Part shown: in pieces, positions 46,849 through 59,500 of the stretch
Position numbering within the stretch: position 1 is the first letter of the stretch
How the letters are laid out: every line of letters begins with the position of its first letter
Origin: Symbiodinium kawagutii
Taxonomy: Eukaryota; Sar; Dinophyceae; Suessiales; Symbiodiniaceae
NCBI GenBank assembly: GCA_009767595.1
Contig: VSDK01015536.1
Span: 825,939 to 889,938, forward strand
Direction of reading: 5' to 3'
DNA: 64,000 nt
The notes under the pieces: model-generated
Told to the model about the DNA's origin: nothing
Database searches by the model: none
The model's input: the letters and a program-made list of their open reading frames with translations, nothing else
Program-made: the position numbers and the translations under genes

Positions 46849-49800
46849 ATGGAGGGCCAGCCCATTGTTTTGGACAATGGTTCTGGAACTGTCAAGGCCC
46901 TTCACCGCGGGTGCCGTCAGTGTTTCTCCGTAAGAATCGTGGTGTTTCTGGGGACGTATATCCAAAAGATGGGGCAAGCAACATTTCAAGAAAGACTACA
47001 TAGGTGATTCTTTGGATGCTTTGGGATTTGGTGGGTTTTGACCCAGAGCAATATCAACCGACTTTCTCGGGCTTGCGCCGTCAGTAATCAACCTTTCAGT
47101 ATTTGGCACACCCAACAATCCCCAATAAGAAAGGTTTTTATGCGCACGAAAGCCATCATGTAGAATTTGGTACACCCAATGATTCCCAAAAAATAACTTC
47201 CCAAAATGGTACTCCTGAGCTCTGCCATGAACAAGATCCTGCGCACCTGTAGGGATGATCGGCACCCAGAATGGGATCAGCACTCTGAACGCATTTTTGA
47301 TGTGCAGCTGATTCCTTCAACCGACAAAATCACATGATCTGCACCTAGGTTTGTCCATGATGGATTTCCAAAGTTGATGGTTTTCCTTAACCCGGTCCTG
47401 ATTGGAAGCAGTCAGACTGAATCTTCAACACTTCCATGATCTTCCCCCTAGACAAATTCATAGATCCCCATCGATCCCCTGTTTTCTCGGAAAGTGTTTA
47501 CAGGGTCTTGGGAGCTGAACTGGGAAAGCACCCCCCAACAGAGCAATTGGCAGCGTCCAGAGTTCGTCCCACGCGGATTGGTAGCGGATTTCCTGGCAAT
47601 GGTTGAACCTGGACATTCGACAGCTGGAATTGTCCATCGAATCTATACATTGCACGTAGCCATGGTTCCTACTCATGATCAACAGGGATCATCAACAATG
47701 AGATGTATAGCAATATGTTGCATGGTTACCACTCATAATGTATCTATGAAATCGCAATCTTTTGATATGCACTTTGCAATTGTGCACTCTCAGAGTTTCG
47801 TGGCTTTCTCCATGTTTCTGGAACCTGGTCGATGGTTGAATGCCTACGTTGGCAGCGCCCAGCAGGCATTGCCAAACGGCAGACTTTTTGCGGTTGACGA
47901 AGGTAGTTTGTTGCTGAGCAAATTCCAGCGCTTTTGCGAAGTCAAAACATGAAGACTCATCCATAGATCTTGTGGAAAATGGTTCAATGAGACGTCTCCA
48001 TGTCATGTGCCTCGGTGCACACGCCCCCATGGTATCCCATGGTCCCCTTTCCTCGGATGTGTCCAGGGCGCCGCTGCTAGCCAGCCTGGCAGCGCAGGTC
48101 GGATTTGCTGGGGAATGTGAACCTCGGGTGCGAGACCCAGCTGCCAGGGAGCTGGGAAGTTGCCAGGGACTGGATGGGAAGATTCCTTCCGCAACGGTTT
48201 CGAGTTGGAGGGGCTGATTCTTGGTGGTGATCCTCTACCAATCTCTATATCAATCTTTCAACTTTGATGAACTTCATTGAATTGCATGATTTTTCTATAT
48301 CATTTGTCAAGATTTTCAAACTCATATGATACTTCACACTTTGAAAGATTTTGAAAGGCTCGTTCCTGTCACGCTGGTACATCAGCTCAGGATTTCAAGG
48401 GATGGCGGCGGACCAACTGCACAGGGTTACCATGACAGCGATAGCGGAAGGGTCACCAACCATTCCATACCCATGGATGCCACGAATGCTGTTCAAATCC
48501 CGACAGCCGGACTATAGACATCTATAGACTATAGATATCTATAGACTATAGCTGGGCTGTTCAAAACTAATCTGCAATCCTTAGGCGGATTCCCGGATTC
48601 AGCGGAAACGGAATGAACGGATTAGCGGATTAAACTTGGTTAATATATAATCCTAGGTATCCCATATAATCCTCAATATTTTCACTTATCTTGATTTTCC
48701 TTCATATCTATGAATGTTTGCGTGCATATGAGGCATGGGCATGTCGATGTATAGTTGGAGTTCGCATATCCCGGATATCTCCATTAGTTTTGAAGATTGC
48801 CCACAGCGGCGGCGCCGACGCTTCATACACAAGCCCAGAAAAAGTTCCCCGCATTGACTTTTTTTCATGTTTTTTCGATTTAGCGGCTTCCGCTAATTTG
48901 ATTTTGTCTTCAGCCTGGCTTTCCCCCTTCCCTTCCCTTGTCCGAAGCTTCAGGGGCTCGATTCCCCCCAAGTTCCGGGCAGCTTGCCACCATTGACGTT
49001 TTTCGATTTAGCGGCTTCCGCTAATTTGATTTTGTCTTCAGCCTGGCTTTCCCCCTTCCCTTCCCTTGTCCGAAGCTTCAGGGGCTCGATTCCCCCCAAG
49101 TTCCGGGCAGCTTGCCACCATTGACGTTTTTCGATTTAGCGGCTTCCGCTAATTTGATTTTGTCTTCAGCCTGGCTTTCCCCCTTCCCTTCCCTTGTCCG
49201 AAGCTTCAGGGGCTCGATTCCCCCCAAGTTCCGGGCAGCTTGCCACCATTGACGTTTTTCGATTTAGCGGCTTCCGCTAATTTGATTTTGTCTTCAGCCT
49301 GGCTTTCCCCCTTCCCTTCCCTTGTCCGAAGCTTCAGGGGCTCGATTCCCCCCAAGTTCCGGGCAGCTTGCCACCATTGACGTTTTTCGATTTAGCGGCT
49401 TCCGCTAATTTGATTTTGTCTTCAGCCTGGCTTTCCCCCTTCCCTTCCCTTGTCCGAAGCTTCAGGGGCTCGATTCCCCCCAAGTTCCGGGCAGCTTGCC
49501 ACCATTGACGTTTTTCGATTTAGCGGCTTCCGCTAATTTGATTTTGTCTTCAGCCTGGCTTCGCCCTTCCCAGCTACGGCGTTCTTTGTGCAAGGGATTC
49601 TATTCAGGTCCGGCCGTTTCCCATCACGGGGAGTGTTAATTTTTGCGTCTTCTGCTGATTTGATTTAGGGGTTATTTTTTAAGGACTAGCGGTTTCCATT
49701 TGTTTTTTTGCCGACGGTAATTTTTCTGTTGTTGAGTCCTGAGCATTCTCAACCGGTTGGCTAGGGCTTGCCGGGGCCAAAGCAAGGGCAGTCCGAGGGT

Positions 49801-52800
49801 TCACCATGGGTTGAACGACAGGCAATAAACAATGGTCAATATGATTGTTTTGTCGTTTGCCTGGCAATGCCTGGCCATTGCCATTGCGCCTGCAGTGCGC
49901 GGCACGGATTACGGATTGTTTGCTCGGATTACGGATTCTAGCGCGGATTACGGAATGCCCGGATTTACTGCAGCAACGCAGATTGAGCGGATAACGGATC
50001 GCGATTAGCCCCGTGCTCATTTTGAACCACCCAGTATAGGCACTGGATGTGTCTGTGTGTGACTGCATGTAACATGAAATGTACCTGGATGTATGACAGG
50101 CCATTTTGGGGATGTGAACAGCCGTTCGGGGTGGGAACTTTGATGCTGACCATGGCTCACTGCCTTGTGAGAGGCTGACAAGGTGAGTGATTTTTGGCAG
50201 AAAGAACTCCAGGATAGCATCCCTTGAAGTGATCTCAATGTGATCATCCAAGCCATACACCACTTACATGCACCCGCCAAAACATACAAAGCATACAGCA
50301 GAAGTCTCCAAAAATGATTTCTGCAACAGGGAAGAATCGGACTGTCCCAGAAAGCCTACATTTTTTGATATTTTTTGTACACCAGTCAGTATAGCCATTA
50401 TAGGCTGCTATAATACGTATGGTAAATATGAGCATCATAGACAGCTCAATAGTGGTCAGGTGATTGTGATTTGTTTCTATGGTGTCATCAGTTAGATTGC
50501 CGTTGGTTTGTTCAAGCTATGGTATCACATATTCACTACTTCAGGTACCACCAACATGCTAAGAAGAATCGCTTAGACAGCGAAGCGATCATTCTTGGTC
50601 ATTACAGCATTTTCGGACAAACGCATTATTTTTTTGATATGCACATAAAGTCAGTTATTCACGGAGCAGATCCGAGCACCCACATGGCCATGGCTCATTG
50701 CCAATAATCCCAAAACTGGATGAACATCCCAACCAGCAGAGTAACTTGGTCATAGGAGGTGAGCAGCCAGTGGTACCAAACTGATCCACCACTGGCGTCA
50801 TTGCATTTTCTATGATTCGACGCGGCCAAGTCATGTGGTCAGGTGGTTCACGAGAACATTTTCACCGCCCTGCGGGCTTCGCGACACTTGCCTGCCGGCG
50901 AGGCGATCCCGCGAGTCGTCTCGTGGTTGTTCTGATCAGCCACTGGTTCTGTCAGGTATGAAGTGAGGTTGTTGTTAGCAAGCCAACACCAGCGGGTAAG
51001 ACCACCTTAGATGATCAAGATGGATTAGTGATTGTGGATTGTTCTGACTACCAAGGTGTCAGAACCAACCAAAAAATGGCATGGTGGCGGTAAACCCAAG
51101 CAATACTAAAGGGGTAAAGCCTCTGGAAAACCAAGCTAATCAGGATGGTTGATTGGCAAATCATTTACACATGGCATGCTCCCCTTTGCACTTATATAGA
51201 TTCTTGTGGTGTTGAGGGAGCGTGGCCATTTATGAATTTCTCTGCAACAAGTTGGACTGGAGCAAGCAGGGGAGACTGCCAACTCTCCGATTGTGATCCA
51301 ACCGCCCGACAGCACAACAACTATCCTGCTATCCCCTGGTTTTTAGAGTACATAACTAATCCCGTTACTTCAGTATTTTGTGTGGCGGGGGTTGAAGAAC
51401 ATTGGAGGTTCTGATACCAAGAAATTCAAAATCGTGGGCGGTACACCCAGCAGAAGGTGTGTTAGATACACAACAATCCATTCTATGACTGTGTCATAAG
51501 GGTTCTATATGCTAGTTGTCAATTTTGGGTGTGCAAAGTGTGCACACCGGACCAGCAGTGCCCGAGCGCGATACTTTACTAGCGCTATGGTTGATAATGT
51601 AAGGGATCTCGTACGATGTGTAGCGCTATGAGTACCATGATCCAACTTCATTAATTCATTTGCCAATTCAACTCTTTAGTTGCCACCAGGCAATCCAATG
51701 TTTTTAATCGTCGTTGGTTACATTCAATTCCTCTGGTTCATGGTTGTAATGCTGCGATTGCTGGTTTCTACTGCTTATCACTGGTATTAGTAGGAGTTGA
51801 ATGTGACTATAGGCTATGGTAATTGCTGTTGCAACATTCCTATGCTTATATTCCCATTACACTGCTATTACTGGTTGACTATATCCCATTGCTTATACCG
51901 CTAGGGAGATGACATCTTCCAGCATCACTTCGGCAGGTCATAGACCAAGAAATCAAATTTGTCCGGAAAACTGCAAGTCGTTGCTTACTGCGAGTCGTTG
52001 CCAATGGTTTGAGGCAACCAACCCCCCAAGGTAAGTCCCAGATCCTTTGCCTGCTCTGGATGATCATGTGGAACACAGCGCCTAGCAAAGTTGTTCCAGC
52101 CGTTGTGAACTAACCATCTATGAACTGAACCATTCCACACTGGCTCACCACCAGCAGGGATACACTCATAAGGGACAAATTCATAGGATACAAACAATCA
52201 ATCAACGATATCTCAGATATAGTCGAGGCGAAAACCTAGGGGAAACCCTTCTTTCAACCTCCAATTCAATGAAGAATGGCAATTGCCGGGAGTACGGTTG
52301 TTTATTTCTTTGAAAGTAGCCTCATATTTGTGGACCTTTACTATATTGGTATCTATTGGTTACATCCTTCAAGGTTGATGGTATACCGGTCGTTTCTTAG
52401 TCACCAAAAACAGTTGGAATCGCCTGTGCAGTTCCCAGTAAGGGAGTGCACAAATCTTGGGGTGTGGACCACCGCCATGAAGGTACGCCATGATTGCGAC
52501 ATGTCATCCACAGGTGACTCGCTGCTGAAAAAAGGCCAGCATGGGTGGCAGGTCCACTGCATCCCTGTCGCTGCACCGGAGGACTTTGCGAAAGCTCTTC
52601 AGGCAAATACAGCCAGGCCGAGCCGAGCGCTGCTCGGGGCACCAGCGCTGCTCAGGGAGAAGATTCGTCCATTTTTTTCGAGGCGAAATGTGTGGATAAG
52701 TAGTGTCTTCATTTATGATCCAATACTGGCAACAAATGATTTCTGTGTGGCAAGTGATGAAGAAATGATATATATATATATATTGGCCTGAATGCTTTAT

Positions 52801-55676
52801 GGTGCTTGATAATGGTTAGGCATGGTTGGCACTGCTTAGTAGCGATTGACAATAACCACTGATGGCAACCGATACTAATCAGTGATAGCTACTTTGAAAT
52901 GGATTCTCATACCGCTAGTGATCAACGATAGTCAACACTAGCGGTTGATATTATCGGAATGGTTAGTAGCTGTTGATGATGGTGAATCATCCTTCATGGT
53001 CAATGATGCTCAGTGTTTGCAGTGCCTACTGCTGAAGCTTACTATCTTTGGAGAGCAGAGTGTTTCGCATCTCTCCCAGTGCGAGGTAAAAGCGGGTTCT
53101 AGCATGAGAATTATTCACTTCACCTCATGGAAAAACCAGCAATTCATGGTAATTCCCTGTAAGCAATGCTTATCAAGGTTATTCAATGATATTCAATGTT
53201 TAGCGAACAATAATGCTGTCTATTGTATCACATCCAATGTTTGTAAGATGAGACGATTATAGCGGTCGATCATTGTCAATTCTACCACCGGCTGGTGATG
53301 ATCTTCCTGTGGCCCAGCATGCCCAGCAGTTGACTACCTGGTCTTGGCTGCCTTTGTCGGGAGGTTTCCGGTCATGGATCATGGCATTGTCTCCCAGTCC
53401 AAGCCTTGGAATGGCGCTGAATGGCCGATGTTTTTCGGGCACGGAGAGCAGATCCACGAAGAATTGCCCTGAATTCCACCGCTGGAGTTGCGGGATGCGC
53501 TCGAGGGTCAGAGGGGGAATGGGTTGGATTCATCACAGGTGACATGTTTGAAAACTTGATCAGCAGAGCTGGGTTTGATCATGTTTGATCATTTGGTTTT
53601 AGTCATTGGGATGAGCGTTGAGCATAGTGAAGTCACAGCGTAGTTCATCAGATCGGGCCCCCTGGTGCAACCTCATCCCAATTAGACCGCAGATCCATGC
53701 AGAATCCCATGTTGCTGTGGTAAACAAATGATGACTTGGATGTGCATCCCATGTCGCAACTTGTTCCTCATGATTATATGCTGGTTGGTGGTTTCAAATC
53801 TTTTTATTTTCCCAAACGTAATTAGTAATAACTACTTGGTTGAACATTTTCATTTTTATTTTCCCAAACGTTGGTTGACTCATATTTTTCATGACGGGGT
53901 GGTTGTACGCACCACCAAGCAGTGAGGCTTGGAACTCCCCTGGCCTGCGGCTAGCCCGCCTTGCAGTGGTCCTGCGCGCAGCGAGGTGGGAGGGCCTGTT
54001 GGAGGTTGTCCAGTGCTCGCTGGAGGACATGAAGGCGTGCCGGCACCGGTGCGATGCCTGGGACGGGTCACCCGCGTGTTGGTGACTGATGGTTCTTCAG
54101 ATCTGCTGTATCTAGCATGGTTGTTCAGGAATAAAATGGTTGGTGATGGCTGGTGTGTAGATGCACAAAAATTTCATGGCTGGGTTTCTCATACTCGATG
54201 AACATACCAGAACTATGAGCAGCAACTCGAGACACTGGTCAGTTGTGAAACGTGTGGTGAACGTACAATCTCGTCACATCGGTAAAATTCTTCAGGGACC
54301 GCTCGTCGGGTTTTGACGAACCGACTGCAAGACGGTTGGGTGAGTATCAGCAGTATTCATAAATCAACCACAGTGGATAGTTCACCAACAGCAGTTACCG
54401 CTTAGATGATTCCATGACCATTTATGACTTACTCTCTTTTTCCAGCACTTCGAACATGTTCGAACCATGAACCACCAGCAAAGGCTTTACCGCAGCCCCA
54501 GCAGCATGCCGTTGAACGCACTGGCAATGGCCTTCACAATTGCACGGAGCGAGTGGCTAATGCAATGGTTTTGACGGAGCCATACACTTCTGCTTCTAGA
54601 CAATACATCAACTTCAATCCTGCCACAGCTGCTTGATGTTCTCTATAAGTGTCATTGACCCGTCCAACGGTCTGACCCTTCTTTTTTTGCATGCCAAGCA
54701 GATGCGTCTTCTAGAATATGGCCGTTTCTGGTTGCTATACGCAACTGTGAACCAACAGCGGCTGGTGAGATCTACTGTATAGGCCCTTCCTGGCAGGCAA
54801 CACCTGTGCAGGATAAATATATATATATATTATGTAATGTATATCTATATCTATCTATATATATATACATTCAAGTTATTCAAGCAGATGATATTTGATA
54901 AATATATCTACGTATCATGACGTAGTAATACCTCATGTATATATATATATATTGTAACTATGAATATGGACAGAACATCCACACCTAATCTACAGTAGGC
55001 ATGATCTCTTCCTGCCTGCCTGCCACCCAAACATGGGATCGGATTCTCGGCAGTTATAACATGTGAAAACAACCAACATGTTAAGCTTCACAAGCTTTGG
55101 TGGCAACCCCACGACAATCAAGAGAAGAGTTTAGTCCACCTTCGGGTGTTGATCTCTAAGAATGCAAGTGTGGACACTTGCAGGATGTTTCGTCCTCGCC
55201 CCTGTAGGTGGAGATTATAGGTTGCATACATACATGTCTAGATGATTCTATGATGTACCTGGGTGTTTTTTTTCTATTGATTTTTCTATAATCAGAAGGT
55301 TTCATCCCCATCTTTTTCTTGACATTTTCCTACCACCACACCCAAATGTCCCAGGAGCAATTTTCTCGACAAAACGATGGGGGACGAAAACCAAACCAAA
55401 AAATGTATTCCATCGAAACTCATATACATGTATCGTATGTTCTTTGAATTTACATACGCACACATATTTTCTTTATCTATATATATAGTTATATATAACG
55501 ATATGTATATAATACTTCATCTTACTATTTGGATAAATCTTATAAATGCATGTGCATAATACATGTGTATAATTCCAGAAATTTCCAGCAGAACTGATGC
55601 AGTGGACCCATGCCACGGTCCATGGTCCACGTGTCTGCAGGTGGACCCCGAAAGGCACCCAGTCCTTCTCACTGAG
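46849..55676 (+). CDS. Actin-related protein, N-terminal microexons
   Basis: Actin-fold ATPases serve in the cytoskeleton, dynactin or chromatin complexes. Exon 1 (46849-46896): MEGQPIVLDNGSGTVK, the phosphate-1 loop of actin with its start codon; donor AAG|GCC (GC). Exon 2 (48098-48127): VGFAGECEPR, matching AGFAGDDAPR. Exon 'FPVM' (53364 to about 53402): FPVMDHGIVSQS, matching YPIEHGIV; probable GC donor. Exon (53923-54004): starts EAWNSPG right after an IE-2 element and ends RWEGLLE. Exon (55641-55676): VDPERHPVLLTE, matching APEEHPVLLTE; donor GAG|GCG (GC). Joins are in phase wherever both sides are defined. Exons for the VGRPR and VGDEA region were not identified; 52514-52655 may supply part. 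The divergence is too great for conventional actin; the ARP subclass is unknown. Confidence 0.7.
48128..48870. other. Intron of the actin-related gene
   Basis: Contains a small ACTATAGACATCTATAG hairpin (48511-48551) and a GGATTAGCGG-type run. No firm exon, although the missing VGRPR-coding exon could lie here. Confidence 0.4.
48871..49560. repeat. 128-bp tandem array, 5.4 copies
   Basis: TTTTTCGATTTAGCGGCTTC starts at 48871, 48999, 49127, 49255, 49383 and 49511, exactly 128 bp apart. By eye the copies are identical apart from the array edges. The sixth copy breaks off at about 49561. Each unit carries the small palindrome AGCGGCTTCCGCT. 128 is not a multiple of three, so the array is not coding. 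It lies in an intron of the actin-related gene. Confidence 0.95.
49700..52500. other. Intron; scattered coding-like patches
   Basis: Patches with protein-like + frames occur near 50855-50935 (LRASRHLPAGEAIPRVVSW) and 51205-51330 (GVEGAWPFMNFSATSW), and a strong donor AAG|GTAAGT at 52031. None could be placed in the actin-related protein with confidence. Confidence 0.35.
52514..52655 (+). CDS. Exon(s), probably of the actin-related gene
   Basis: AG|G acceptor (CACAG|GTG). Reads DSLLKKGQHGWQ, possibly spliced at CAG|GTCCAC, then VAAPEDFAKALQANTARPSR and ALLGAPALL. The end 'SRALLGAPAL' could correspond to KRGILTLK of actin, just before the FPVMDHGIV exon. Coding texture is strong; the alignment is weak. 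Confidence 0.5.
53781..53922. mobile_element. IE-2 element ending at an actin-related exon
   Basis: CTGGTTGGTGGTTTCAAATC at the left, CGCACCACCAAGCAG at the right, inverted ends with two mismatches in 15. The internal TTTTATTTTCCCAAACGT occurs twice and is followed by GTTGGTTGACTCATATTTTT. The final CAG is the acceptor of the exon at 53923, whose frame joins in phase to VDPERHPVLL. Confidence 0.65.
54090..55630. other. Intron of the actin-related gene
   Basis: Long TA-rich runs near 54817-54865 and 54935-54952. A Gln/Pro-containing + frame (ALPQPQQHAVERTGNGLHNC) lies near 54494-54555 without firm splice sites. Confidence 0.4.
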
Positions 55677-55775
55677 GCGCCATGGAGTGTGAGGCGTTGT
55701 GCACCTGTGGTTAGCATGTGTCACTGGTAAGTCACTGGGGATTGAGCCCACCCTGTCTATGTAGATTAAATATAT

Positions 55776-55879
55776 GGGTGTTTCTCAAGCCATAGGGGTA
55801 CCCCCAAATCATCCATTCCTAATCATTTATGGTAATCAGCCAACCATTTTTTGGGCTCCCTATTTTGAGAAACCACCAT
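55776..55879. mobile_element. IE-1 element
   Basis: GGGTGTTTCTCAAGCCATAG plus GGGTACCCCC at the left; TTTTGAGAAACCACCA at the right. The interior CAAATCATCCATTCCTAATC matches other IE-1 copies. It lies within the GC-AG intron 55677-56573 rather than forming the whole intron. Confidence 0.65.
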
Positions 55880-56573
55880 ATACGTATTTACATGTAAGTA
55901 TATGTATAGGAATATATCATATTATAGATATATGTGTGTGTGTATGTATGCATGCTAGTAGGTGTGTGTGTATGATTTTGTATAACATCTCAGAATTTGT
56001 TTACAAGAGCTAGATTTTGACATGTTTGCATCCACGTGTACTTGGCGACATAGTACATGGACAAGTAATTGTACAGGCATAGTTAGTATGCCCACTTTGT
56101 CTCACCGCATGCACAATGATTGTGGTGTTTTGCTGCGTCCGCGACGCCAGGGTCAAAAAAATGTGATGAGCGGATATCAATCAAAACCAAAATCTTACGG
56201 AAGAATAGGTACTTTAAACATCAACTGCCACTGGAATTGTTGGATAGTTGTTGATTCAACACTGTATGAGATTATACTATCAACTTAGAGCAGCTAGAAT
56301 AATGAAAAAACACTTCACATCTTGAAGTTTGGATCCTCTCAGCTGGGCCTCTTGCCAGTAGAATCACGCACTCCCAGCCGAGCAAGCCTTTTGGTGCAAC
56401 AGCGGGCCTTTGCGAAACATAGAAGCATAAGAAGATTAAGAAGCCAAGGACAACCCAAGCACATCCCAAACAACGATCCCAGAAGCATTCGCCAAAACAT
56501 CCGACACAATCGAAACCGCAACCCTTATCACTAGTGGGATGGGCGGTTGATTGTGGCTGTACGAAGCGTCCAG

Positions 56574-59500
56574 GCTCCGTTGAATCCCATGGTTCATCGA
56601 GAACTCTTGGTTTCCGACTCAGCGGCGATCCGGGCAAGCATCCCATCCGTTGCAGGTGGTGCAAACAGCCACATTTTCTTGGATTTTTATGGATTTTTTT
56701 TGAGATTAGATGAATTTACCGAGAATGTTCACCAAAGCCATTGAAGTTTTAGCAGGGGATCAACAGCAACCACCAAGATTAGAATCCGAATGTTTAAGTG
56801 AACACCAATCTTGAGAACCACAGAATTTGTGGACACCACTTCATGGAAGATTCCTGCGGGGTTCGAATCAGGCGATTTTGGTGATCCAATGGGCTCGAAT
56901 ATGTTGTTAAACCACTGGCAATGGGGGGTTAGGGCTGGTGAAGAAGGATTGGTACTGCTACATAGTGTGGTGAATCATTTCAAAAGTTGTAGATGCTGGC
57001 AAATGCCAGCGGATTGTTGCAGGCAAATCATGGGGTACGTGTTAGTGTCAGAAAAGAGTTCTGAAGCGACAACACCAAGGTGGCGTCAAGTCTTGAGGTG
57101 AAAAACAATGACGCAGTCACCAAATCACCACAAGAGGCTTAAATCGCACCTCACATATCTATAGACAAGCACTATACACACATATTATCAATATATGGCT
57201 ATGGGTCAATATTAACCACCATAATTTGGGATAATAACCAACAAACTATAGGGAATAACAATGGTTAATGATAGGGGAACCAGGGGTACGGGGTTTTGAC
57301 CCACAGCCATATATTTTTTTCGACGCTATACATTAGCACAAGTATGAACTATCACAAGTGTAAAGTACCAAATCATAATTGATACTATTCATATTATGAT
57401 TATACAACGAATCATTTAGCCATACATTGCATGAATATTTATATATATATATACATATATATGGGTGTTTCTCAAAACAGGGGACCTCCCAAATCATCCC
57501 ATATTAATCATTCATAGTAACTAGACCAACCATTTGGTTACCGTCATTTTCAGAACCACCGTGTATATACGTATATGTATTCTATTTATTTTATGTTCAA
57601 ATATGTATATAAATATATATATATATACATATATTTATATTTCAATATATATTTCAATATACATATATATATATATATACAGTACACTGCACAAATAGAT
57701 ATATATATATATATAGATATATACCAACATGACTTGTTTGGTCATCTCCGCTAAGGTCGAGAGGCTTTTCGAAGATCTCGGGGTGCCTTCACTTCAGGCG
57801 CCGCCACGAGGATCCGTGGCCCACAGCCATGGACCTGTGGCCGGTAGCGGGGCAGCAGATGCCGTGGCTGGGTTTTCGGGAGATGCTGAATCTCCGACCC
57901 ATGTTCAATATTGAAACCATTTAGCTATCAATTTCAGAATTCTCCGATGTGATGTGTAATTGATCTAGTGCGTAGAATAATATTTGTACAACCGCAATTA
58001 TGTAATGTATGATTACATCATGTACAGGGTGATTACATAGTAATTATCAATGAATTACAACTATCAATTAATTATAATTACCCCTATCGTCACCAACTGG
58101 GGAACCGCAACACGGGTCATTTTGACTTCAGCTTTTTATATTGGATCCATGCTGTGTCATCTGGTGGCCCTTGCTGGGTTCCAACGACGGGCCGGTTGAT
58201 GGCAACACAGATGATGGGTCGGGGTAGATCCCGTGGTGAAAGGTGGATTTTGGCGATTAATGGTTAAAGATAATCATCACGAGCAACCAATGGTATCAAT
58301 GATTCAATGAATCGCGATCCCATGGTGATTATGGTTAGATTACTGGTTAACGGTAAGGATTCAATCAATCAATAAACATCAGGAGCAACCAGTAATTCTC
58401 GCTGGTTGAATGGTCAACAATAATCACTACACCAATAACAAAAATGGTTGATTGTTGTTCATTAATCACTATGATGATTAACAACGTTGATCCATTATTA
58501 TTGTTGTCAATTAACACCAATAATGATTAATCATAATCATAGTGGTTAATGATTAAACCTGATTATTGGTGAAACATAATGATTAACCATTATTATTATT
58601 AACACCAATAATAGTGATCCATCATTAACACCAATAATGCTTCATTAAGCCACGAATGATGGTCACTTAATCAACCAACTCACTGGGCTCACAAACCATC
58701 AGTTGCTCACCGGTGATGAATCCCATCATTACGAAAGCTGGACCTCCCGCCATGTGTTGATCAACTATCAACCACTATTAATAGGATTGATATTCATGGT
58801 ATTCATGCTTGATCATAGTATTAATACTACTAATATCAGTATTAGTACTATTGATAGTATTCACAGTATAATATCAATAGTATTCACAGTACATTGATAT
58901 CAGTGTCAATACTATTGATAGTATTCATGCTTGATCAAATACTGGTATTCATGGTCAACCACTGGTATTCATGATCAACTCCTGGTATTCATGGTTGATC
59001 AAGTACTGGTTGATAGTATTATACGGCTATTGTCAACCACTGGTATTCATGGTTGATCAACTGGCTAATACTGGTCAACTACTGGTACTATTGATTGTTC
59101 AGCATTATAGTTGACCGGTATTGCCTATCATTAATCATTGTGTAGAAACGCTTATGAATTAGTACATATGAACCATGATTGATTTCCAATTAACTACGAG
59201 CGATTATTGACTATTGAATTTGAAACCACTCATAATTATCAACCATGAACCATTATTAATTATAAACTATAAGCCATGACCCATTATGAACCATCAACCA
59301 TTATTCACTATAGAACTATGAACGATTATATTCCCTACCATTGTTCATAAATCTACTATCAGATGTTATCAGCCATAATAATACATTCCACCAGTTTTTG
59401 GCTGATTGATTATGGAATATCAGGTCATTCACTATTGATCATTGGCCATTATGAGTCATTGAACTATGAACCATGAACCAGTATATTCCCATATATTCCC

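Noticed and set aside
48871..49560. CRISPR-like array
   Set aside because: The whole 128-bp unit repeats with no unique spacers; it is a plain tandem satellite in a eukaryotic intron.
52276..52791. A single 171-residue protein
   Set aside because: Only the middle (52514-52670) is protein-like; the ends are AT-rich intron sequence that happens to be open.
56855..56870. GGGTTCGAATC, like a tRNA T-arm
   Set aside because: No A-box, acceptor stem or cloverleaf could be found around it.
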